DNA of 43,135 nt from SYIM01 sp041182885. GTDB lineage: Bacteria > Pseudomonadota > Gammaproteobacteria > Burkholderiales > Burkholderiaceae_E. The translations under genes and the position numbers were made by a program. Where the stretch lies: contig JBMSQB010000036.1 in NCBI GenBank assembly GCA_049423065.1, positions 1-43,135 of the forward strand. The letters run 5' to 3'. Below the pieces are notes generated by a model, which ran no database searches, had not been told where the DNA came from, and saw only the letters and a list, made by a program, of their open reading frames with translations. Every line of letters begins with the position of its first letter. Position 1 is the stretch's first letter. Positions 7,281 through 16,401 of the stretch are shown piece after piece.

Positions 7281-9995
7281 ATGTCCGCCGTCCCCAGCCA
7301 GCTGCCTGCCGCCAACGACCCCGTTGATTCCGATCCGCTCGAAACCCGGGAGTGGCTCGATGCACTCGAGGCGGTGATTGATCGGGAGGGCCCTGAGCGT
7401 GCTCACTATCTGCTTGAGCAGATGATCGAGACGTCGCGCCGGAGCGGGGCCCATATCCCGTTCTCTGCCAATACCGCCTACGTCAACACCATCCCCACGC
7501 AGCTTGAGGCGCGCTCGCCCGGTAACGCGGAATTCGAGGAGCGGATCCGCTCCTACGTGCGCTGGAACGCCATGGCCATGGTGGTTCGCGCCAACCGTCA
7601 CAACCCGCCTGATGGTGGCGACCTGGGGGGCCATATCGCTTCCTTCGCATCGCTCGCCACCATGATTGGTGCGGGCATGAACCACTTCTGGCACGCACCC
7701 AGTGCGGATCACGGCGGGGATCTGGTTTATTTCCAGGGCCATGTGGCGCCTGGCATCTACGGGCGCGCATTCGTGGAGGGGCGCCTGTCCGAGGCGCAGC
7801 TCGAGCGTTTTCGCCAGGAGGTCGACGGGCAGGGGCTGTCGTCCTACCCGCATCCGAAGCTCATGCCCGATTTCTGGCAGTTCCCCACGGTCTCCATGGG
7901 GCTCGGGCCATTGATGGCCATCTACCAGGCGCGGTTTCTGAAGTACCTGCACGCGCGCGGCATTGCCGACACCAGCAATAGGAAGGTCTGGGTCTTCTGC
8001 GGCGATGGCGAGATGGACGAGCCCGAATCGTTGGGTGCCATTGGACTCGCGGCGCGTGAAAAGCTCGACAACCTGATCTTCGTCATCAATTGCAACCTGC
8101 AGCGGCTCGATGGTCCGGTGCGGGGCAACGGCAAGATCATTCAGGAGCTTGAAGGCGAGTTCCGGGGATCTGGCTGGAATGTTCTCAAGCTGATCTGGGG
8201 TTCGTACTGGGATCCGCTGCTTGCGCGCGACCGCGAGGGCATCCTGCGCCGCATCATGGAAGAAACCGTGGATGGCGAGTACCAGGCGTTCAAGGCAAAC
8301 GATGGCGCGTTTGTCCGCAAGCATTTCTTCGGCAAACACCCGAAGCTGCTCGAAATGGTGTCGCGCATGACCGATGACGACATCTGGCGCCTGAACCGGG
8401 GCGGCCACGACCCGCACAAGGTGTATGCGGCGTTTCACGCAGCGGTCAATCATCCGGGGCAGCCCACCGTCATTCTTGCGAAAACCGTGAAGGGCTACGG
8501 CATGGGGCGCGCAGGCGAGGCGAAGAACCCCACGCACCAGTTGAAGAAACTGGACGCCGATACCATCCGCGAGTTTCGTGACCGCTTCAACATCCCCATC
8601 CCGGACGACAAGGTTGACGAGCTCCCGTTCTATCGGCCCTCTGATGACGCGCCCGAGATGCAATACATGCATGAGCGCCGGCGGGAACTGGGTGGTTATC
8701 TGCCCCAGCGGCGCCGCCAGGCCGATGAGCAATTGACAGTGCCGGGGCTTGACGCCCTGCAGGCGGTGCTCGAGCCCACGGCGGAAGGCCGCGAAATTTC
8801 CACCACCCAGGCCTTTGTGCGGATTCTCACCGCGCTCACCCGCGACAAGTCGATCGGTTCGCGCGTGGTCCCCATCGTGCCCGATGAGGCCCGCACCTTC
8901 GGCATGGAGGGGATGTTCCGACAACTGGGCATCTACGCGCCCGAGGGCCAGAAATACACACCGGTCGACAAGGACCAGGTGATGTATTACCGCGAAGACA
9001 AATCGGGCCAGATTCTCGAGGAAGGCATCAACGAGGCGGGTGCGTTCAGTTCCTGGATTTCAGCTGCCACGTCCTACTCAACCAACAACCGGGTGATGAT
9101 CCCCTTCTACATCTATTACTCGATGTTCGGCTTTCAGCGGATCGGCGATCTGGCGTGGGCCGCGGGCGACATGCAGGCGCGTGGCTTCCTCCTGGGCGGC
9201 ACGTCAGGGCGCACAACGCTCAATGGCGAGGGGCTGCAGCATGAAGACGGGCACAGCCACATCCTGTCATCCACCATTCCCAACTGCGTGTCCTACGATC
9301 CCACCTACGCGCATGAGCTTGCGGTAATCATTCAGGACGGTCTGCGCCGGATGGTGGGCGAGCAGCAGAACATCTTCTATTACCTCACCGTGATGAACGA
9401 GAACTACGCGCATCCGGGCCTTCGCAAGGGCGATGAGGATGGCATCATCCGGGGCGCCTACCTGTTGCGACCCGGTCGCGCGAAGGCCGATCACCGCGTG
9501 CAGCTCATGGGGTCGGGCACCATTCTTCGCGAGGTGCTGGCGGCTGCCGAGATGCTGGAGAACGATTGGGGTGTCGCGGGCGATGTGTTCAGTGTCACGA
9601 GCTTCACCGAGTTGCGTCGTGACGGGCTGGACGCCGATCGCTGGAATCTGCTCCATCCCACCGAGAAGAAACCGCGCAAGGCCTACATCACACAGCTGCT
9701 TGAGAAAACGACAGGGCCCATCGTGGCCTCCACCGACTACATGAAGCTCTTCGCCGATCAGATCCGGCCGTTCATGCCCAAGGGGCGCGATTTCCGTGTG
9801 CTTGGCACCGATGGTTTCGGACGTTCGGACTTCCGTGCCCGGCTGCGCGAACACTTTGAGGTGGATCGCCGCTTTGTGGTGCTGGCGGCGCTGCGAGCGC
9901 TTGCCGATGAAGGCAGCATCCCCATGAAGAAGGTGGCCGAGGCGCTCACGAAATACGGCATCGATCCCGACAAGGTCAACCCGCACGTTGCCTGA
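7281..9995 (+). CDS. aceE: Pyruvate dehydrogenase E1 component, homodimeric type
   Basis: 904 residues (E. coli AceE 887). The ATG at 7281 follows aggaga; the in-frame ATG at 7251 precedes the ribosome binding site and is rejected. It decarboxylates pyruvate with thiamine diphosphate and transfers acetyl groups to the E2 lipoyl arm. Visible marks are LETREWLDALEAVI near the N-terminus, GGDLGGHIASFAS, the TPP/Mg motif GDGEMDEPES with a downstream NCNLQRLDGPVRGNGKI, GRTTLNGEGLQHEDGHSH and the C-terminal transketolase-like domain. The length and single chain identify the homodimeric enterobacterial-type E1. First gene of the PDH operon, 32 bases before aceF. Confidence 0.98.
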   Translation: MSAVPSQLPAANDPVDSDPLETREWLDALEAVIDREGPERAHYLLEQMIETSRRSGAHIPFSANTAYVNTIPTQLEARSPGNAEFEERIRSYVRWNAMAMVVRANRHNPPDGGDLGGHIASFASLATMIGAGMNHFWHAPSADHGGDLVYFQGHVAPGIYGRAFVEGRLSEAQLERFRQEVDGQGLSSYPHPKLMPDFWQFPTVSMGLGPLMAIYQARFLKYLHARGIADTSNRKVWVFCGDGEMDEPESLGAIGLAAREKLDNLIFVINCNLQRLDGPVRGNGKIIQELEGEFRGSGWNVLKLIWGSYWDPLLARDREGILRRIMEETVDGEYQAFKANDGAFVRKHFFGKHPKLLEMVSRMTDDDIWRLNRGGHDPHKVYAAFHAAVNHPGQPTVILAKTVKGYGMGRAGEAKNPTHQLKKLDADTIREFRDRFNIPIPDDKVDELPFYRPSDDAPEMQYMHERRRELGGYLPQRRRQADEQLTVPGLDALQAVLEPTAEGREISTTQAFVRILTALTRDKSIGSRVVPIVPDEARTFGMEGMFRQLGIYAPEGQKYTPVDKDQVMYYREDKSGQILEEGINEAGAFSSWISAATSYSTNNRVMIPFYIYYSMFGFQRIGDLAWAAGDMQARGFLLGGTSGRTTLNGEGLQHEDGHSHILSSTIPNCVSYDPTYAHELAVIIQDGLRRMVGEQQNIFYYLTVMNENYAHPGLRKGDEDGIIRGAYLLRPGRAKADHRVQLMGSGTILREVLAAAEMLENDWGVAGDVFSVTSFTELRRDGLDADRWNLLHPTEKKPRKAYITQLLEKTTGPIVASTDYMKLFADQIRPFMPKGRDFRVLGTDGFGRSDFRARLREHFEVDRRFVVLAALRALADEGSIPMKKVAEALTKYGIDPDKVNPHVA

Positions 9996-10027
9996 GGCAA
10001 CCTCCCGACACCGGAAGCGAGTTCACG

Positions 10028-11410
10028 ATGAGTCAGTCCATTGAAGTGCAGGTTCCCGACATTGGCGATTTTGCCGAGGTCGAGGTCATCGAGATTCTGG
10101 TCAAGCCCGGCGACACGATCGCGCTCGAGCAATCGCTCATCACCGTTGAGTCCGACAAGGCCTCGATGGAGATTCCAAGCGCGGCAGCGGGGGTGGTCCG
10201 CGAGATCAGGGTGAAGCTGGGCGACAAGGTGGCGAAGGGGAGCGTGGTGCTCACTGTCGAGCCGGTGAGCGCGCCGGCTGCCGCGGCGGCTGCGCCAGCG
10301 ACAGCCGTTCCGGCCGCCGCGCCAGCGTCGGCTGCGGTCGCCGCCACGCCCGCGCCGGCCCCGGTGGTTGCGTCACCTGCGCCGCCGGTCGCGCCCGCTC
10401 AACCTGCGGCCACAGTCGCCGAGTCGTCCCCGGTTGCGCCGCGCACGCCGCCGGTGCCTGCCGATCCCGATGACGGCGCGCATATCGTGAAGCCCCATGC
10501 CTCGCCCTCGGTGCGGCGCTTCGCCCGCGAGCTCGGGGTGGATCTCTCTCAGGTGAGGGGCACAGGCCCCAAGCAGCGCATTCTTCAGTCTGACGTTCAG
10601 GCCTACGTCAAGGCATTGGTCGCGCAAAGCAGTGCAGCGCCAGCGGCCTCTGCTGCGGCGGCTGATGGTGGGGCTGCGCTTGGCCTCATCCCCTGGCCCA
10701 AGGTGGATTTCGCAAAGTTCGGTCCGATCGAGCGTCAGGCGCGCCCGCGGATCAAGAAGCTGTCTGCGGCCAATTTGCACCGCAACTGGGTGATGATCCC
10801 GCACGTCACCAACCATGATGACGCTGACATCACCGAACTGGAAGCCTTTCGCGTGAAGCTCAATGAGGAGCAGGGCAAGGGCGGCACCAAGGTCACCATG
10901 CTCGCCTTCCTCATCAAGGCCTGCGTCACGGTGCTCAAGCGCTTTCCGGAGTTCAATGCCTCGCTGGAGGGCGATGAACTGGTGCTCAAGAACTACTGGC
11001 ACATCGGTTTTGCAGCCGACACGCCCAACGGTCTGGTCGTTCCCGTGATCCGCGACGCCGACAAAAAGGGCATCCTGCAGATTGCCCGTGAAACCTCCGA
11101 GCTCGCAGCCAAGGCGCGCGAGGGCAAGCTTGCGCCTGCCGACATGCAAGGGGGCACATTCTCCATTTCCAGCCTGGGTGGCATCGGCGGCACCTATTTC
11201 ACGCCCATCATCAACGCCCCCGAGGTCGCCATTCTTGGCGTGTGCCGCTCGCAGACGCGGCCGGTATGGAACGGCGCGGCGTTTGAACCGCGTCTCATGC
11301 TGCCGCTGTCGCTCTCCTGGGACCACCGGGTGATTGACGGCGCGTCGGCGGCCCGATTCAACGTTGCGCTTGCGCAGCTGCTCGCCGATTTTCGGCGTGT
11401 CATGCTCTGA
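10028..11410 (+). CDS. aceF: Pyruvate dehydrogenase E2, dihydrolipoamide acetyltransferase
   Basis: 460 residues with one lipoyl domain (1-78, lipoylated K44 in ESDKASME) and a long flexible Ala/Pro/Val linker (about 80-150). The peripheral-subunit-binding domain is at about 158-198 (SPSVRRFARELGVDLSQV, RGTGPKQRI). The catalytic acyltransferase domain (about 225-460) ends with the active-site motif SWDHRVIDGASAARF. E. coli AceF carries three lipoyl domains; this one has one, the other being attached to E3 in the next gene. The ribosome binding site ggaagcgag precedes the ATG. The chain forms the core of the cytoplasmic complex to which E1 and E3 bind. Confidence 0.97.
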   Translation: MSQSIEVQVPDIGDFAEVEVIEILVKPGDTIALEQSLITVESDKASMEIPSAAAGVVREIRVKLGDKVAKGSVVLTVEPVSAPAAAAAAPATAVPAAAPASAAVAATPAPAPVVASPAPPVAPAQPAATVAESSPVAPRTPPVPADPDDGAHIVKPHASPSVRRFARELGVDLSQVRGTGPKQRILQSDVQAYVKALVAQSSAAPAASAAAADGGAALGLIPWPKVDFAKFGPIERQARPRIKKLSAANLHRNWVMIPHVTNHDDADITELEAFRVKLNEEQGKGGTKVTMLAFLIKACVTVLKRFPEFNASLEGDELVLKNYWHIGFAADTPNGLVVPVIRDADKKGILQIARETSELAAKAREGKLAPADMQGGTFSISSLGGIGGTYFTPIINAPEVAILGVCRSQTRPVWNGAAFEPRLMLPLSLSWDHRVIDGASAARFNVALAQLLADFRRVML

Positions 11411-11424
11411 AGCCGGAGAACAGC

Positions 11425-13305
11425 ATGAGCCAGGCGCTCGACATCAAGGTGCCCGATATTGGTGACTTCAAGGACGTTGAGGTCATTGAAATTCTGGTGA
11501 AACCCGGCGACACGGTGGCGGCTGAGCAAAGCCTGATCACTGTCGAGTCGGACAAGGCGTCGATGGAAATTCCGTCGCCGATGGCGGGCGTGTTGCGCGA
11601 ATTGCGGGTGAAGCTGGGCGACCGGATCTCCACAGGTTCGCCCCTTGCGCTCATCGAACCGGCGGCTGGCGCAGCGGCCGGAGGTGGTTCACCAACGGCA
11701 GCGCCGGGCGCATCCCCGGCGGTGTCGGCTGCGCCGGCGCCGCAGCCGGCCGCTGGGCCTGCCGCCGTGCCTGCCGCAGCGACAGCGGCCCCCGCGCCAG
11801 CCCCAGCGCCAGCCGCGCGCGCACCGGCCATTGGCGCGCCTGCCGCAGGCCCCGCCTACACCGGACCGGTGGATCGCACCTGCCGCATGGTCGTGCTCGG
11901 TGCAGGCCCGGGCGGCTACTCCGCAGCATTCCGCGCCGCCGACCTCGGCCTTGATACCGTATTGGTCGAGCGCTACGGAACGTTGGGCGGCGTTTGCCTG
12001 AACGTGGGCTGCATTCCATCGAAGGCGCTCCTCCATGTTGCGGCGGTCATCGACGAAACCGCGCACTTTGAAAAGCTGGGGGTGAGTTTCGGCAAGCCCG
12101 CGATCAACATCGACAAGTTGCGCGCGCACAAGCAATCGGTGATCGGCAAGCTCACGGGTGGATTGGCCGGCATGGCGCGCGCCCGCAAGGTGGACGTCGT
12201 TCGCGGCATTGGCCGTTTTCTCGACGCCAACCATCTGGAAGTGGACGGCACCGAGGGCGAGGGCCGCGCGGCAAACGGCCAGAAAACAGTGATCCGGTTT
12301 GAACAGGCCATCATCGCGGCTGGCTCAAGCGTGGTGAAGCTGCCGTTCCTGCCCGACGACCCACGCATTGTCGATTCCACCGGCGCGCTCGAATTGCGCG
12401 CGGTGCCCAAGCGCATGCTGGTGATTGGTGGCGGCATCATCGGCCTTGAAATGGCCACCGTCTATTCCACCCTTGGCGCGCGCCTTGAAGTGGTCGAGAT
12501 GCTCGATGGCCTGATGGCAGGCGCCGACCGCGATCTGGTCAAGGTCTGGCAGAAATACAACGAGCCCCGCTTTGACAAGCTGATGCTTCGAACCAAGACC
12601 GTTCGGGTCGAGGCCGAGGCCGCAGGTATCCGTGTCTGGTTCGAGGGCGACAACGCGCCTGCCGAGCCGCAGCTCTATGACATGGTGCTGTCCGCCGTCG
12701 GCCGCAGCCCCAACGGGCGACAGATCGCCGCCGACCGGGCAGGGGTCACCGTCAATGATCGGGGCTTCATCCCCGTTGACTCGCAGATGCGCACCAGCGC
12801 GCCGCACATCTTCGCCATCGGCGATATCGTCGGTCAGCCCATGCTTGCCCACAAGGCTGTGCACGAAGGGCATGTCGCAGCCGAAGCCGCTGCCGGCCAG
12901 AAGAGCCACTTCGATGCCCGGGTCATCCCGTCGGTGGCCTACACCGACCCCGAGGTGGCCTGGGTCGGGCTCACCGAAGAAGATGCCAAAAGGCAGGGAA
13001 TCAAGGTTGGCAAGGCGGTATTTCCCTGGGCAGCCTCCGGGCGCGCCATTGCCAACGGCCGCGACGAGGGCTTCACCAAACTGCTGTTTGATGAAGAGAC
13101 GCATCGCTGCGTAGGCGGCGGCATCGTGGGCACCCACGCGGGCGACATGATCGGCGAAGTGGCGCTTGCCATCGAGATGGGTGCTGATCCGGTGGATATC
13201 GGGCGAACCATTCATCCGCACCCGACACTCGGCGAATCCATCGGCATGGCCGCCGAGGTGTACGAGGGCGTCTGCACCGATCTGCCGCCAGCAAGGAAGC
13301 GCTGA
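11425..13305 (+). CDS. lpdA: Dihydrolipoyl dehydrogenase (E3) with N-terminal lipoyl domain
   Basis: 626 residues, about 150 longer than the usual E3. Residues 1-78 are a lipoyl domain (K44) almost identical to that of the adjacent aceF product. An Ala/Pro-rich swinging linker spans about 80-145. The flavoprotein follows: FAD fold VVLGAGPGGYSAAFRAADLG, redox disulphide C191/C196 in CLNVGCIPSK, NAD fold VIGGGIIGLEMATVYSTLG, FAIGDIVG, and catalytic H599/E604 in HPHPTLGE. It reoxidises dihydrolipoamide and passes electrons to NAD. Lipoyl-E3 fusions are established in Neisseria (P64k) and betaproteobacteria. Only 14 bases separate it from aceF. No clear terminator follows. Confidence 0.96.
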   Translation: MSQALDIKVPDIGDFKDVEVIEILVKPGDTVAAEQSLITVESDKASMEIPSPMAGVLRELRVKLGDRISTGSPLALIEPAAGAAAGGGSPTAAPGASPAVSAAPAPQPAAGPAAVPAAATAAPAPAPAPAARAPAIGAPAAGPAYTGPVDRTCRMVVLGAGPGGYSAAFRAADLGLDTVLVERYGTLGGVCLNVGCIPSKALLHVAAVIDETAHFEKLGVSFGKPAINIDKLRAHKQSVIGKLTGGLAGMARARKVDVVRGIGRFLDANHLEVDGTEGEGRAANGQKTVIRFEQAIIAAGSSVVKLPFLPDDPRIVDSTGALELRAVPKRMLVIGGGIIGLEMATVYSTLGARLEVVEMLDGLMAGADRDLVKVWQKYNEPRFDKLMLRTKTVRVEAEAAGIRVWFEGDNAPAEPQLYDMVLSAVGRSPNGRQIAADRAGVTVNDRGFIPVDSQMRTSAPHIFAIGDIVGQPMLAHKAVHEGHVAAEAAAGQKSHFDARVIPSVAYTDPEVAWVGLTEEDAKRQGIKVGKAVFPWAASGRAIANGRDEGFTKLLFDEETHRCVGGGIVGTHAGDMIGEVALAIEMGADPVDIGRTIHPHPTLGESIGMAAEVYEGVCTDLPPARKR

Positions 13306-13386
13306 ACACTGCCCTGCTTGCCACAGGCCCGGGTCTCCTCCAGGGCGGTGGCGCGGTCCGGGCTTCGTTCCCGGCGACCAGGGTTG

Positions 13387-13417
13387 TGGACATCAACTGG
13401 CTGCCTCGGGATAGAAT
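13387..13417 (+). promoter_or_regulatory. Possible promoter of the TRAP receptor gene
   Basis: TGGACA (13387-13392) and TAGAAT (13412-13417) lie 19 bases apart in the 189-base gap after lpdA. The spacer is long, so this is tentative. The TRAP receptor could also receive read-through from the PDH operon, since no clear terminator is seen. Confidence 0.3.
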
Positions 13418-13494
13418 CAGAAAATGGAACGGGTAAAAGTTGTGATCACCCGTCGATCCATCAGTGCTCAACTCAACTCATCGGAGACAGCCGA

Positions 13495-14574
13495 ATGGAA
13501 CGTCGTTCATTCGTCAAGCATGCAGGCGTAGCCGGCATTCTGGCCGCGGGCACCGCACCTGCGGTCCAAGCGCAGCAATCAATCCGCTGGCGGATTACCT
13601 CCAGTTTTCCAAAGTCGCTGGACACGCTCTATGGTGCAGCCGAGGTGTTTGCCAAGCAGGTGACATCTGCCTCGGGTGGACGCCTCACCGTGACCGCGCA
13701 TCCGCCGGGTGAACTCGTTCCCGCTTTCGGTGTGGTCGATGCCGTGCAGAAGGGCACGGTAGAGGGTGGGCACACCGCCCCCTACTACTTCTTCGGGAAA
13801 GATGAAACCTTCGCGCTCGACTGCGCCGTTCCGTTTGGCATGAACTCGCGCCAGATGACTGCCTGGATGTACCACGGCAACGGCCTGAAGCTCACGCGCG
13901 ACTTCTATCGTCAATACGACATCGTCAACTTCCCGGCTGGCAACACCGGCGTGCAGATGGGGGGCTGGTATCGCAAGGAAATCAAGAGCGTCGAAGATCT
14001 CAAGGGCCTCAAGTTCCGTGTGGGTGGATTTGCCGGCCGCGTGCTCGAGCGCCTGGGCGTGGTGCCCCAAAACATCCCTGGCGGCGAAATCTATCCAGCC
14101 CTGGAAAAAGGCACGATCGATGCTGCAGAGTGGGTGGGGCCCTATGATGATCTGAAGCTTGGCTTCTACAAGGTGGCCAAGAACTACTACTACCCGGGCT
14201 TCTGGGAAGGTGGTCCGCAGCTGTCCATCTACCTGAATGCCAAGACCTGGGAGGCGCTGCCTGCCGATCTCAAGGCCATCGTGGAGGCGGCTGCGTCACA
14301 CGCCCACGTCGATATGCAGGCCCGCTACGACGCGCTCAACCCGCAGGCGCTGCGCAAGCTCATCGCCGAAGGCACCCGCGTGGCTGCCCTCCCGCGCGAT
14401 GTGCTGCAGGCGTCATTCAAGGCCGCGCACGACGTGTATGCCGAGGTGTCGGCCAAGAATCAGAACTGGGCCAAGATGTGGGCCGACTATTCGCGCTTCC
14501 GCGGTGAGCAGTATCAGTGGTTCAACTACGCTGAGCGCTCATACGACAATTTCATGTTCTCGCAGAAGCTGTAA
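13495..14574 (+). CDS. TRAP transporter periplasmic receptor, 2-oxoacid (TakP-like) type
   Basis: 359 residues; ATG at 13495. The N-terminus ERRSFVKHAG plus a hydrophobic stretch ending AVQA is a Tat-type signal peptide, implying export in folded form. The DctP-family body includes IRWRITSSFPKSLDTLYG, the substrate-carboxylate Arg in LKFRVGG (R175), and AAEWVGPYDDLKLGF (E212, W213). That last motif marks the TakP/mannitol-chloroaromatic branch, whose characterised member TakP binds pyruvate and other 2-oxoacids with sodium. Pyruvate or a related oxoacid is therefore the favoured ligand, also because the PDH operon is adjacent; specificity remains inference. Its permease genes lie downstream on the opposite strand. 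Confidence 0.9.
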   Translation: MERRSFVKHAGVAGILAAGTAPAVQAQQSIRWRITSSFPKSLDTLYGAAEVFAKQVTSASGGRLTVTAHPPGELVPAFGVVDAVQKGTVEGGHTAPYYFFGKDETFALDCAVPFGMNSRQMTAWMYHGNGLKLTRDFYRQYDIVNFPAGNTGVQMGGWYRKEIKSVEDLKGLKFRVGGFAGRVLERLGVVPQNIPGGEIYPALEKGTIDAAEWVGPYDDLKLGFYKVAKNYYYPGFWEGGPQLSIYLNAKTWEALPADLKAIVEAAASHAHVDMQARYDALNPQALRKLIAEGTRVAALPRDVLQASFKAAHDVYAEVSAKNQNWAKMWADYSRFRGEQYQWFNYAERSYDNFMFSQKL

Positions 14575-14616
14575 GCGACCTGCTCTGGCGTCGCGCTTGC
14601 GCGGCGCGATGTGCGG

Positions 14617-14652
14617 AAACAGAAACGGGCCCGTCAGGGCCCGTTTCTGTTT
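14617..14652. terminator. Bidirectional Rho-independent terminator
   Basis: A perfect 16-bp inverted repeat (left arm aaacagaaacgggccc) with a gtca loop. Both arms end in A/T-rich sequence, so a U-rich end is produced in either direction. It sits between the convergent receptor and permease genes and would stop both transcripts. Confidence 0.85.
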
Positions 14653-14706
14653 GTGGCGGGGTCGGAAGGCTTGTCGCACCGGGCCCGCCGACGGCCCTGG
14701 TCAGGG

Positions 14707-16401
14707 CTACTTCGGCTTGTCCGGGTCGTCGCTTGGATCCGGGCTGTCGCTGCCGTATTCGTCCTTGGGTGCCTCAAGCTTCACGTCTTCCACATTAATG
14801 CCGGTACCCTTGTCCAGCGACCCGGTGACCATTTGCGGAAAGGCGATGACCAGCGCCACCATGATGATCTGAATGCACACAAAGGGTACCGCGCCCCAGT
14901 AGATCTGTCCGGTGGTCACACCCTCGACCGGACGCTTGGCGATCTTGTCGAAATACGCCCGTGCGGGTGCGACACTGCGCAGATAGAAGAGCGCGAAGCC
15001 GAACGGCGGATGCATGAACGACGTTTGCATGTTCACCGCGAGCAGCACGCCGAACCAGATCAGATCGATGCCCAGCTTTTCGGCAACCGGTCCGAGGAGC
15101 GGCACGATGATGAAGGCAAGCTCGAAGAAATCGAGGAAGAAGGCGAGCACGAACACCAGAATGTTCACCACGATCAGGAACCCGATCTGGCCGCCAGGCA
15201 GACCCTCGAGCAGATGCTCCACCCACTTGTTGCCGTCCACCGCCTGAAATGCAAGGTTGAACGTGGTGGAGCCAATCAGGATGAACACCACGAATGCGGA
15301 GAGCTTGGCGGTGGAGTTGAGCGCCTGCCTGGTAAGCGCCAGCGTCAGACGGTTTCTTGCGATCGCCATCACCAGCGCACCCACCGCGCCCATGGCACCA
15401 CCCTCGGTCGGGGTGGCCACGCCAAGAAAGATGGTGCCCAGCACCAGGAAGATGAGCGCAAGGGGCGGGATCAGCACAAACGTGACCTGCTCGGCCATCT
15501 TCGACAGCAACCCCAGTTTGAAGATCCGGTTCAGGATGGATGCGGTGAAGGCGATGGCCGCGCCCACGCACATCGATACCACGATCACCTCGTCCGTGGG
15601 GGCTGGGGTCTCCTTGCCGCGAAGCCAGGTGAAGATCTCGGCGTAGTGCAGGCCAAAGGCCACCGAAATGGTCACCGTGATGCCCATCAGCACGCCCAGG
15701 GAACGAAGACCGCTTGTACCGTCGTCTTCGCGGATGGTGCGAGCCTCGGGTGGCAACGCTGGCGCGCACTCAGGTCGGATCATCGTGGCGAGAAACACAT
15801 AGCCCACATACAGCCCGGTGAGGATGAATCCGGGGATGAAGGCGCCCATGTACATGTCGCCCACACTCTTGCCAAGCTGGTCGGCGATCACGATCAGGAC
15901 GAGCGACGGCGGGATGATCTGCGCCAGGGTGCCTGAGGCAGCGATCACCCCGGAGGCCAGCCTCCGGTCATAGCCATAGCGCAGCATGATGGGCAGCGAA
16001 ATGAGCCCCATCGAGATCACCGAGGCGGCGACGACGCCGGTGGTGGCCGCGAGCATTGCGCCCACCAGAATCACCGCGTAGGCAAGGCCGCCCCGAATGG
16101 GGCCGAACAGCTGCCCGATGGTGTCGAGCAGGTCCTCGGCCATGCCGCTTCGCTCGAGGATCAGCCCCATGAAGGTAAAGAACGGGATCGCGAGCAGCGT
16201 GTCGTTACTCATGATGCCGAAGAGCCGCAGCGGCAGCGCCTGGAAAAGCGAGGCCGGCATCAGGCCCAGTTCGATACCGATCAGTCCGAAGACCAGACCA
16301 CAGGCACCGAGGGCGAACGCCACCGGATAGCCAAAGAGCAGAAAGATCACCAGGCCCACGAACATGATCGGGGCGATGTTCTGGGTGAGAAACTCGATCA
16401 T
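14707..16401 (-). CDS. TRAP transporter large permease subunit (DctM family)
   Basis: 564 residues, a very hydrophobic protein of about 12-13 transmembrane helices. It starts MIEFLTQNIAPIMFVGLVI and has the family features PFFTFMGLILERSGMAEDLL, LARNR-like loops and TPTEGGAMGAVGALVM. The C-terminal 45 residues are polar and acidic (DEYGSDSPDPSDDPDKPK), an unusual cytoplasmic or periplasmic tail. DctM proteins form the sodium-driven translocation channel. The start overlaps the DctQ stop (ATGA), indicating translational coupling. It is long for the family (usually about 430), with an extra hydrophilic segment around residues 205-300, as in the TakM/mannitol subgroup; this agrees with the receptor type. 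Confidence 0.92.
   Translation of the reverse strand: MIEFLTQNIAPIMFVGLVIFLLFGYPVAFALGACGLVFGLIGIELGLMPASLFQALPLRLFGIMSNDTLLAIPFFTFMGLILERSGMAEDLLDTIGQLFGPIRGGLAYAVILVGAMLAATTGVVAASVISMGLISLPIMLRYGYDRRLASGVIAASGTLAQIIPPSLVLIVIADQLGKSVGDMYMGAFIPGFILTGLYVGYVFLATMIRPECAPALPPEARTIREDDGTSGLRSLGVLMGITVTISVAFGLHYAEIFTWLRGKETPAPTDEVIVVSMCVGAAIAFTASILNRIFKLGLLSKMAEQVTFVLIPPLALIFLVLGTIFLGVATPTEGGAMGAVGALVMAIARNRLTLALTRQALNSTAKLSAFVVFILIGSTTFNLAFQAVDGNKWVEHLLEGLPGGQIGFLIVVNILVFVLAFFLDFFELAFIIVPLLGPVAEKLGIDLIWFGVLLAVNMQTSFMHPPFGFALFYLRSVAPARAYFDKIAKRPVEGVTTGQIYWGAVPFVCIQIIMVALVIAFPQMVTGSLDKGTGINVEDVKLEAPKDEYGSDSPDPSDDPDKPK

Noticed and set aside
7155..8924. A 589-codon open frame on the minus strand
   Set aside because: Antisense to aceE, whose motifs are intact; composition and lack of homology mark it as a shadow frame.
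13320..13375. Terminator after lpdA (gcccgg ... ccgggc)
   Set aside because: The arms are short, the loop is about 25 bases and no convincing T-run follows.
14611..15936. A 441-codon plus-strand frame
   Set aside because: Antisense to the DctM permease; very His/Asp/Arg-rich, as expected for the reverse of transmembrane codons.
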